This document shows, in pieces, positions 40,301 to 52,300 of a stretch of DNA of 64,000 nt (position 1 is the stretch's first letter; every line of letters begins with the position of its first letter). The stretch covers positions 2,666,001-2,730,000 of the forward strand of contig RQOL01000729.1 of NCBI GenBank assembly GCA_013076295.1. The letters run 5' to 3'. Source of the DNA: Sanderia malayensis. Its lineage: Eukaryota > Cnidaria > Scyphozoa > Semaeostomeae > Pelagiidae. The notes beneath the pieces were generated by a model. It ran no database searches. It worked only from the letters and a program-made list of their open reading frames with translations, and was not told the origin of the DNA. Made by a program: the position numbers and the translations under genes.

Positions 40301-43300
40301 TTGAATGTCTTGCATATTATCTTTGTTTCGTGCTATTTAAAGTTAAACACTGGCATCATATTAAACTATCCTCTGAATGAAGCTCATGTGTATCAAATAC
40401 TTAATTTCATACAGAAATATCTTATTTGGCCTTGCCTGCAGCACAATGAGAGGAACTAAATAAAAGGGGCGTGGCCGCAATTTTTCGCCGCCCATCAGGG
40501 CGTGGCCCCAAAACTTTCGTTGGACTTTGCCCCCCCTGACCCCCATTTGCGACGCTCAGATTTTCTCCTGGATCCGCGCCTGGCTTTTTCTCTAAAAAAT
40601 ACTGAAACTTATGCCCTAAGAACATTAAAAAAGAAGTACCTAAGATAACTGTAGTGTTCATGCAATACCTCACGTGCACACAGCATGCACAGCATGTTAT
40701 ATTATGTAATTAGTTATGATGTAATGCAATATTGAATCAGTCGAGATACAGATAAACCACAATGTAGTCGTGTGCTGACTCCCTCTCGCAATCAACTTCT
40801 AAAGATATTACAATGGCGACGAGGATAAACATTGAAGAAAAACGTGGATAAAGCCAAACAGCTATTTCATGGCTTGTATTTCGGAAGCAGACAAGAGAAG
40901 GGTTGCCAGATCTCAACGAGAAGATGCTGGTAGAATCACACGGTCCCGAATGGCTAGGCCACACGAAGATGGCGCTAGTGTCAACATTCAAAATGTGATG
41001 GAAGGGTTGCCAGATCTCAAAGAGAAGATGCTGGTAGTATCGCAAATGCCCAAATGGCCAGGCCACAGAGTGCTGGTGCTGGTGTAGTCATTTAAAAGCG
41101 ATGGAAAAGGGTTGCTAGGTCAGATAAAGATGCTAGTATCTCCCGAGTGGCCAGCTCACGAGAAACGGTGAGACTGGTGGAGTCACTCAAAATTGTCCGA
41201 CAAGAAACAACGACAGAAGTCAGTCAAATGCTGTTTGCGCCACACGTAAAAGAAACACAAGGATGGTTACAATTACATACAACGATATCGAGCCACAACA
41301 AGCAGAAACAAGACATTCAAGACAAACATCGAAATATTGAAATCAAGCAAACTCAAGAATGCGAGAAGAAAGAAGTTGACAGTGAAGCGGAAGAGAAGGG
41401 AGTGTCGACTCCAGCACAGACAGAACGAAGAAACAACAAACGACTACAACAACAAGGCAACGTGGAAAAATAGCAACAACGAGCTATTAGAGACCTAACA
41501 ATGGACGTGTCATTTTTCTTTTTAGCCTAACAATTTGATTATTGATTACTTGTATTTTATTTATTTAGTTTCAAGTAAGGGAGGGATGTAGTGTTCATGC
41601 AATACCTCACGTGCACACAGCATGCACAGCATGTTATATTATGTAATTAGTTATGATGTAATGCAATATTGAATCAGTCGAGATACAGATAAACCACAAT
41701 GTAGTCGTGTGCTGACTCCCTCTCGCAATCAACTTCTAAAGATATTACAATAACAATATAGCTTGAGTTGCAGAAAGATACCAAAGCTCAAGTTGGGAAA
41801 CAATTTCAATACTTCAAGTCATTGTCACCCAGAAAATCAGTCCTTAATACACAGTTCATTGTTGTATGTTAATTATATTAAGCATCATTTCTCTGTTACT
41901 CGACGGTAGATTCTGGAACTGAAAAGATTAGACTCTACAGGAGAAATTAGAAATACTTGCAACTTACAGGGTCATTGCGAGCACAGCCGGTCAGGTCGAC
42001 GAGAAACTTGACAACTGACGAATTTGCTTCTCTGTGATTCAGAGCAATGGCTGCCACAGCAAGCTGCATGACGGCTTCCATTGACTCGTTCTCCAGAAAT
42101 TGAACGGGACATTTCTGAAGAAGGCTACACAACAGTAGAAGAAAAAACGATTTAAGACAGAGACATAAGAACATCACTAGAGTGCACTTCACATTTCAAA
42201 TGGGCATATCTAATTGGCATTAATTGTGTAACGTGCAACGTCATTTAGTGGACAAAATGTAGCATCAATTTGTACTGGAATACGTGGAGACTCAATTAAA
42301 GCCGGGAGAGTTGAAATGCTCAAGCTGCTACAGCCATAGCTACAGTAGAGCCTCCATAAATCACAAGCAAATATATGATCTGCTCATGATAATAACGCAT
42401 ACTTGAGACAAAATTCGTTAACTGTATTAGGAGAATATAATCTAACCGAATGCAAAGACGAAAGAAGTCGTCGACTGTATCGGGGCGATTCTGCAAACCA
42501 TCCTGTGCTGATAATATGGTGAAAGTTGGACCACAGTAGGCCTAAAATGAGAAAAAGTAGCAGAGACTCAGAGAATATTGGTTGAGTTCAAGAAGATCTC
42601 AAACCTTGTGCATAAATAGACGCAAAATAACTATTCCGAGAAGATTATCAGAGTTTGGTCTGCAAGTGGCGCGTTATTTATCTAATTAACCATGTACTTC
42701 GCAAAGAATACCAAAGCTAGTACTATAGACAGTAATCAAAGCTCGTACTGTAGGAGGGATGGTTAAATTTTCCCATTAGGAAAAATGACAAAAGATGTAA
42801 AAATACAGTATTTCCTTTAAAAAGCGCCCACCTGCAAGATACTTTACTACAATAACGGGCTTAAGAATTCTGACAACAACTGTTTACCGGGAATGACGGC
42901 CTAAGCTGCGGAGCATGAATATATACACTACGGCGTATGGGAATGGCAGGGGGGACACCGAGGGTCGCCAAAAACACCCTCAAAGCATCCCTTCAAAACC
43001 AGCAAAAATATATGGTGTTTATTGCTTCCTATTGATGAAATATGGTATGGAAAAAGTAGTCTTTTATATAGATAGATAGAGATCACAATCCCAAGCAAGT
43101 CGATGAAGAGCAATACAACTAAAAGGCGCTTACTTTGAGCATTTCAATAAAACCTTGTGCACAGTTTGGGTCTTGTCCATATTCATCCACCAATATGCTT
43201 CCCAAATAGAGCAGACAAGAGTGCTGATAATGGTAATAAATATTGATCATCTGCAACAAAGAGAACAAGATAAACATGAGCTTGCTTATTGAGAAGCCAA

Positions 43301-46300
43301 GCCAAAGCACAAGTGCAGTGGAAAATTCACCAGAGCATCCAGTAGAGCATATATGCTTAAGACACACATGACATGGAAGAGATTGCAAACATCTACAATA
43401 CATGGACAACATGGAACAAAATAAATATGGTAAACAAGAAAAAGACAAAATAAAATGCTAGAAAGAATCGAATTGTAGCGTTTGGTTGCATAGAAAATAG
43501 ATATTCATCCGTTTAATATAATTTTGATTACAGTATCATCATGGTTGTGTACTGAAGGTGTAACTGCACTTGGTTACCTGTTCAACAAACGGCTGTAGAA
43601 GATTTCCAAATCCAGTTCCAACGCAGCGTATTGCAAAACGAAGGCATCTAAAGATGAGAACATGTTTAATGAATATAGGCAACTAGAGCAGAATGGAGAT
43701 ATAAAGAAGTCCTTTAAGAAAATACAATTAGTATTATTGAGCAGTTAAAGCAAAGCTTTCATTTTCTTACAGAATAAATGACGATTCTAGGAGAAAATGA
43801 CCAAGTTAATGGAACAAGTTGTTCGGTTTCTCTTACTATATGTAGTGCTCGCTATAAGCAAAAGTCCAGTGAGTTCGAAATTCAGTACATCTCTCAATTT
43901 GGAAGTTCTCTATTGGTTTTATCAGTAAAGGAAGATCAGAAAAGTGCCTCAACTAATTATTCTGATCTAAGTGACTTACCGACAAATCCTTTCCATTATT
44001 CTCTCGCTGTGTTTGTACTTTTCAGCAATGCCTGACAAGTGGGGCCAGAGCTAAAATAAATAAAATAATACAAAAATAAAACAATAAAACATAACATGTT
44101 ATAACAATATGTGTATAGCTATACAAAAACTGAATATCGATATAATGAACCGCTACACTTATAATTAACTTCCTTGGAATAAAAGCAAAGAATATTTTCC
44201 GTTTAATTTTAAAGCACAATTTACCCTCGACTTGAAAAAATTCTTGTTTATAAAAATTGGGCCCTTTAAAGTATACGTAGTTAGTATTCTATTGTACCCT
44301 GATACCCTGCTGTACTTAAAATGCTTCTTATGTAATTCTGCGTTGCGCTGCTCGCATAGTAACCAAATATGTTAAAAATTTTTCAACAATTTTAATGTTG
44401 CCAGCCCTTCAATTTTATTGTAGGTATAGGTAACGAACAACTTTCTTTCCAAATCAAAAGTTAATAAGCGAGAGATATTTCCATATTTATTAAAAGTGTC
44501 TTCTGGTTGGTGGTTTTCAATTCATGCACTGTCCTGTTATCTCTCTTAATTTCAACTTTCATATTTGTTCCGGAGACTTTCTTAGTTGCGTAATACATCT
44601 TCCTACATTACTTTTTTCCATTTTTCAACCAGGTCATTCTTTTGCATTTTGTATCTGTAATTACATTTATCTTCAATCGCAAAAAGCACTTTACAACCGC
44701 GTTCAAATTATTTCCCTTTGCTGTGTGTTTCAATACCCTCTGCATCTTCACGTAATGCTTTGTTGAACATGACACCAACGTGCTACAACTAACCTGAAGT
44801 ACTCAATTAACCCATTACTCGCTTTTACGTAACCAATTTCTATTGCAAGCTGTAACTAAAATCCTCGTTGTGTTCATACCTCTTCAACGACAGTCTGGCA
44901 TGGATGATTCTTTCCAGCCATTACTACAGGTGACGTGTGCCTACAATGCAAATTAGAGGCATTATTAGAAAGAAATGCAAACAAATGTCTTAGATACTTA
45001 ACAGTTTACCTTGACCTTACATATTTAGAATGGTGTTTAAAAATGGAAGTTTACTAATTCTATTTCAGAAACAAATGTGCACTTGATAGAGCTGGTGTAT
45101 ACAAAATTAGGGGCCTTAATTGCACGATCACCGTAATCGCCTTATCCCATTTCCATTCTAGCAAGGTCATCCAACATCAAATACAAAAACCTAAAGACAT
45201 CTATTAGAGCACCAGGGGGGGGGGACTTTCCGGGCTCTGTAACGGGTTGCATTAACAAAGAAGAAGAGAAGACGACTTAGTTTGGCAATGAAAGCCTGAA
45301 TTATGCTCATTACAGAAACCATCACAAAATATTTGTATTTGCGCTGTTTTTGGCATAAACAATTAAGGGAGGTTCTTAAAAGGGAAAAAATTTATAAAAC
45401 TTCGTAACCTAAAGGGAGAGGGATAGAATCAAGCACTTGCGGTATACGCTAATTAATTAGGATGGATGAAGAAATAACCTTTGAAATGTAAATTGTTATT
45501 CACCTGAATATTGTTGCAAGACGATCCACGGGAAGAACAGGATCGTTGCGTCCTTTTTGTGCTTTGTATTCTTGAGATTTTGAATTATGCAATATCTACA
45601 AGGTCCACCAATCAACTTTTGAATACATGGTTATATCTATGCAGTTATGCATGTAACGAAAGCAGTAATCATCTACTGGGGAATTAGCAATAAAAAGACT
45701 TGTGTAGTGAACAAAAAGAGTAGATCAGACCCTGGATAAAGATGTTACAAATTTCCTTGCTTCGCAAACTATACAACGTTTCATGAACTCGACTCCAGAT
45801 ATCAACAAAACGTCTTTGGTGCTTTTTTAATCTTGCTTACAAAGGGATCTCACTCTACTTTACTGCGAAAGGAGCATAAGATAAGGTATCTGGTATATGG
45901 TATGTGGGAATGCAGATAAATTGTATATGAAATATTTTTTACCTCCGTCAAATGCCGCACTTGAGGAATGCATAGTTTAGTCAGGCCTTCCGTAATTTGC
46001 TCGTAGGGTAAGCACGAGAGAACGCTTGCAGCCCCTGTCATATAAACAAGCATAAAAAACGATATTACGAGCAATGTGTTTTTGAATCAAATACCAGGTT
46101 AGTTGGACCCATTGGTTATAGGAATTCAACTGTCTTCTAAAGAGCTTTTTGTCCATTAACATGAAAGAAAACAGTGATGACGTAACAAAGAATGCGTTGT
46201 TTACATGACAATCAATACTGCAGACCAATAGAATCACGGCATAAATAAAAGAGTACAGTCTTAATATCCTATTCAATCACATAAATGGTGGTCAGTATCA

Positions 46301-49300
46301 GAAAAGATATAAACAGCGTCAAAAAAATGGACCAGCAAAAATCAGATGATTAAAAAATGGGAGAAAATATTCGGGGTGATTGCAAAAACTGCCGAATGGC
46401 AATTGCATCTTTTGTACTTCGCCCAGCTTTAGTCTTTCTGAGACAAATCTTTCGCCTTCTTTCAAAGGAGGACACGACTCACAATACGGATACAAGGCTT
46501 TATTGCGGAATTTCATTACTTATCTGGGGGAGGGGAGTAATGCAGGATAGCAAGTGAACAAATAAAGACAAAAACAAATAAACATCGGAGAAATCATACC
46601 TTTAAGAATACCTGAAATGGCATTCGGTGTCAAGGACAGAGAATCCAAAGCATCTACAACCTAAAATCAAAAATTTAAACAATATAAACAATCTTTGATC
46701 GGTACAGAACTTCAAAATAGCTTTGAAAATCGGGAACATAGCGAAACATAATAACTACTAAAGCTTTTTGTCTGACACTCATCAGAGTAGTACGGTGAGT
46801 AGTACACTCATTGGCCAATCAAAAAAGAGGTGAATGCCAATTTCGATCCTCTTCTGGGTATATAATTTGTTAGGTTTTCGTTTTCGTTCTCTTTCTGACG
46901 TACTACTCCAATGAGTGTCAGACGAAAAGCTTTAGTAGTTATTATGTTTCGCTATGTTCCCGATTTTCAAAACAATATAAAGCAAATTCGTTATCAATAT
47001 ACAGTATAATCTTAACGTAACAAAAGAATTCCTTGTGCCTTCACTTCACCAACAAGACCTATCACGTCTGAGCTTCAAAAATCAAGACTCGCCAACAACT
47101 ACTTGGTCTTCCATGAACAAGACAGGAATTCACGACGTTCTGGTTGGTCTCTTCAAATATTTTCAGCGATATAGAGGCCAATTACGGTATCTATGTTAAT
47201 AATGCTCACCCGTGATAATCAAGTGTAGATTAGCGTGACAATAAACTACAGATAAAAGATTTCATACACTTTTGCAGACAAAAGGTAAAATGCATGACTT
47301 CATTGAAGTTGTGGTGGAAAAATACGGAGTTGTTTTGAAAGATTTGCATCAGCTTGCATAAAGTAACAATTCGATCAAGCTTTACCTTCCCTAATAAGCC
47401 CCCCTCCCGCGAATAAGCCCCCCCCCCAATGTTAAGTCGGATTCAATAAAAAAACAATAATTATTTACTTATAATTTACAAGCCCGCGGAGGAATCCCCC
47501 AGCAAACAAACCTCGGGATTCTTAAAGTTTGGGTAAGGTGAGGTGACGCTGCGTGTAGTATGACAACATGGTGTCAGCTGCTTTACAACACAATGATTGC
47601 ATAGTACTCACTTGAAGTATAACTTGAAAATGCAAAGTTAGTGACTGACAACATTCTTCGCAGAAGTGTTCGAAGGCTATTGCTGATGCTGTAGCCAATT
47701 GCTTATCTTGTAGTCCATTGAGGATGAAGTGAAATACAGTGTCTAGGATGAGAGTGCTTAATAAGTCAGTAAAACCTTTTCGTTACCCTTTCATTAATGT
47801 AATGCTCGCTTGTGTATTATAATATTAAGGTACGTAGTTTTATACTCCCATTCTAATGACAAATACGTGACAAAAGTGGTGAAAAATAAGAAACCTTTGG
47901 TACAAGGACAAGTAACAGGTATGTAAAACAATTTGAAGTGAAATAAAATACCTATGTGATCTTTGTTCTCGTTTATCCAAGGACAAACTTTAGCAAGTAG
48001 CCTCAGAGCAGTGTGTTTTAAAGCAATGTGACTATTAACAGGCAAGTTGATGATCAGCACAACCACATCTCCCACGTATGAATTCTGTCTGCAAGAATGG
48101 GAACAAGAGTTGTGGGAAACTTTGCATATACTGAACTTAACGCTGCGAAGGACATTACGTACACGACTAATATAAAACACTGCAGAACAAAGGAGAAAAA
48201 AAGGGAATTGACTCGTGATGGTTGTGATTGAGAAACAGAGACGCGAAATTGACTGATAACTTTACCAAACAGAGAGATTTAAATCAAGGAGAATTCGACG
48301 AGAAACTGACTCAAAGGATTGTGAGGGACGTGATATATAATTCTTATTTGCTGCATTTTGATTGTTTTCTGTTTATTTTGCTTCGCTGAGCTTTGAAGTA
48401 CTCGTTTGTTGAGAAACGTTGCATTATTCTTTCGCACATATGCTTGTGCGCGTGTTGTTGGTACGTTGTGAAGTTTTATCAATTTATTCCATAAAGTTTT
48501 GTGGAATTCTAGCATAATTCACCACAAAGTTAAGAAAAATAATAGCAAATTAATGACATGATACAAATGTAAGTATATTTAGAATTATACCTTTGAGGAA
48601 CTTTATTTGCTATTGACTGCATAATGAACATCGATGCTTCTGTTTCGTTCCAGTGAGAACTTTCTTTAGACAAGCCTTTCATTATCTGTGCAAAGTGTTG
48701 AAAACTGCCGTTAAAAGAGAACGGGAAAGTTTCCTAAAATTCGGCTAGTAATTCGGTTAGTCATCGAATAACAATTTGACCACTAGTCCTTTTGTCATCG
48801 ATTACCGTAATGCTTCGATTAAACGCCCCCCTTCTTTTCAGCACCCCCTCGAATAAAGGCTCCCTATTTTAGAAATTGTTTCAATAAAAGCCCCCTCTAT
48901 TAAACGTCCCCTCGAATAGACGCCCCTTTTAGAGGGGCGTGTATGTGAAACACACGGAACCGAAGCTGGTCCTTCTTTTAACATCAACCCGGAAGATGTT
49001 GATGATGACTTTCAACTGTTTTTTTCTAAATTATACTTCTGGAACCAGACTTTTTAGTTGTTACTCAGTTTCACGCTGAGTGCGATCATCAGTGGATATT
49101 TATTAATAAACGCCCCTTCGAATAGAGGCCTCCTAAAATATGAAAAAATGTAATAAACGCCCCGGGCGTTTAATCGAAACATTACGGTAGTCCTTCTGGC
49201 CAGGATATTGTAGAGAATGGTTTAATACTAAAGCAAAATTTAACGCTCTTTCTCGTTCATTGCATTCCTTCCTAATGTTTTCCAAACAGTTCTGTGGGTT

Positions 49301-52300
49301 CTTTCAATTCAATTCAATGTGTTCCAATGATTAACATATGCGATTGGCAAGAAAGTAATGACTAAACCATTTTCACAAACCTGTACGAAACAAGTGGAAT
49401 AGCCCACAATGAAAACTGTATCTTGAACAAGTTCCAAGACTCTGTATCTGAATTCTTGTAGATCGTCGGAAGAACCTGGTACACCTTCCTGAAATATGCA
49501 AAACAAATTCAATAGAGAGTTTGTCATGCGTGCTCTCGCAAGAATCTGTAACCACCCAAGCCACCCTACAGAAACGTGATGCAGGTCTCACGTGGATTAA
49601 ACGGGATATTACAACCCACCTGATTAACGAAAAAATCAACGTTCCGGTAAATAAGCATGACGGCTGAAACTATTAACTCAGAGAGTTTCATTTTAGTATT
49701 TCCCCAGCTCTCCTTGCTTATCCATCACGCTTATAAAGTTAACAAACTATTGTATTAATTCAAAGCGATCTATTAAACACCTAAGAACAGAAAAAAGAAT
49801 TGTGGCCACACAAAGAAGCACCAGAGAGACAAGTGCAAAGAATTTGAGTTCGATTAACAGTGGCTTACTTGTGTTAAATCTAGCTGACATTTGACGCACA
49901 GTTTCATGATCAATTTTTGAACATAAGGTCTGAATACATCGAGAACGTCATCGGGGTAGTTGTTGTAAAGAGTTTCAGAAAATCTATACCAGAACCTAAA
50001 TGTGATCTCGCCAACCTGTGCAAAGAACATACGTAGTTTGAATTGGCTAAAACACAAGAGCATCATGCCGGGAGAGGAACATTCTACAAAGGTGAAAGAG
50101 AATTAAATAATAGTAGAAATATTCTATATTAGTTCATCAACAACAACAATAACAAGATTCAAAAACGAAAACGACAAAAAATAAAAGCATTACACTTTGT
50201 TACCTCAAACTCTGGATGATCCAGAAATGATATCAACATGTCTACAGTTTCAAAGCTGCCTGGGCCCTATGGCAGAAACAGTAAAAATATCATTAGTAAC
50301 ATATCGTAAAATCTTGAAATAATGAACCTTCTTACGACAAACTCTAAATATTTTGATTTTTTACTACAATTACACTAGCTATAACCGACTGCCAACATCG
50401 CAAAAAGATGGTTTCTTTTGTATCTAGTTTGCTATGGCGAATTCCACTGCGTCCATATATATTCTTTACTTCTGGCAGCACGACTAACAAAGAGAAAGGA
50501 GACAAACAACAAACCTGGCCAGGAGTGTTTAACAGATGATTCAACAGTGATACTGCCATCTCCGTGAAGATTCTCGCAAAATTAATTGCTCTGAAAGGCA
50601 AACCAAGACGATACGAGAGGTACCAAAGGTTATTTCTATTGTAAGAAGGCAGGGGGTATTAATTGTACAAAGCCTGTAACCATTCACCTTTCTAGGTCTT
50701 CCTCTCTGACTGCTTTTTCGTAGGCGTGCGGAAGAGTAATCGTGAAATTGAAACATGACTCGGCTAAAGCTTGCTGGTGAGTTATATCCTAAAAAAATAA
50801 AACTTATCAAACAAACCAATGCCATTTTCACTTACTCGTCAACCAATGTAACTAATAATCTCTATTGCTGACATTCTTGCAGAGGATGGTTGGATGGGCG
50901 CTTCAATGAAAGAGGGAGGGGAGTTTATAGTACATTTAAGTGACTCATTGGTTAAATCAGCATGCTTACCTCTGATATATATAAGGCACTGCAGAGGCAA
51001 TCCGTCACTGCATCGTGCAGTGTAGTGGTCGTATCAGGAGAAATCTGAAAGAAGCATCAATTATAATTCTGCAGATTTTATTATGCAAAATGACACAAAA
51101 AAATAAATCGGCACCTGATGGTGTATATGAAGGGAAATTCTGATGACACAGTAGAAAGTACTGCTTACCAGGATTTGAAATACGGATTTTAAAAGATCAC
51201 TTTTTGCGATCTGCTCCGGTGGGAATGATCCTAATTCCATCCAACTTCCAAAGCATTGATATATCTTAACATAATGAATAAATATGATCATTGAATACAA
51301 AAAATAATTTTATGAAACTAGCATATATTAAAAAACTGCACTGGGCTGCACTGTACAAATACACTTGAAAATACATGCAGAGCCCCAATGGAAAAAAGTA
51401 CAAGTATACTATACTGCGCCACTGCGCCAAGTAGCAGCATTGATGTTCCTACCAGACTACCAGGGTGGGAGGTAGCCTCGTAGGGGCTTCCACAAGAAAC
51501 TTTATTGATTTTGGACCCATTAACATTAATTACAGAGCGTGAGTGCATGCCCTCCCTGCAATCAAGGGATCCCACAGATACGCTAACACAACAAAACCAC
51601 ATTCGATAGCCCATATTGAATAACTGTCCCTGAACACAACTACAATATTAGCAAAATTGCACAGATCTATTTCAATACACTAGACAGCTAAGCATGATTA
51701 CGATGCCTACGAAGTTTAGGCAGTACTGCATAGCTACATACAGCACCCATACATACAGAATATACGGTTTTACCTTGCACTGAACCTTTTCATCGTTAGG
51801 AAAAGTATTTTGGCAATGGAGCTGTGAAATGGAAACATCGGTGACATTATCATGGAATACTGTGTTGTTACTCAATTACTGTGATTACACACTCGACGGA
51901 TCGTGCATCAATCGAAATGAAAATGATTGACCTGCTACTCTTGTTGGCATGAAGCCTTTCAAGTTCAACAACACAGAGCGTAAACATGTAATCCTTGTTT
52001 AACTCCGTCGTTCGGGCATCAGCTGTGTAATTTATATACGACATACAGAGTGTAGTTAGCATGTGCCTCGCAAAGAAATTTACGACTCGATATTACCAGT
52101 AGATGAAGAACGGTTTCTGAAGATCGTTTTAGTAGACCAAGGAATTCTTCTCTACGATTCGCTCCAAGCTTTAAATGTCGGCTCTCAATCTATTCACATG
52201 AAAGTAGATTTAAAAAGTGCACAGCAGCAACACATATAATTTATAGTGATGTACATCATTTTGGATGTCCAAAAATCGAGAACTCTCAAAAGAATACCCT

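Larger units (their letters stand above)
40650..41749 (+). mobile_element. Miniature LTR retrotransposon (TRIM-like) with identical LTRs
   Basis: Two 163-bp direct repeats, 40650-40812 and 41587-41749, read identical by eye. They begin TGTAGTGTTC and end ATATTACA, so they carry the TG...CA ends of LTRs. A perfect 5-bp target duplication ATAAC flanks the element (40645-40649, 41750-41754). One base after the left LTR a primer-binding-like TGGCGACGAGGATAAAC begins. A purine tract AAGTAAGGGAGGGA abuts the right LTR, fixing plus orientation. The 774-bp interior has no gag-pol. It contains three degenerate ~105-bp repeats and a frame of about 100 codons rich in Glu/Lys/Gln. Total length is 1.1 kb. 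It lies in a TNPO3 intron, 67 bp from the hAT-like element. Confidence 0.92.

Noticed and set aside
47385..47440. AATAAGCCCCCC repeats as a third TACCGTAATG-family MITE
   Set aside because: The core words are similar, but the TACCGTAATG termini are missing on both sides.
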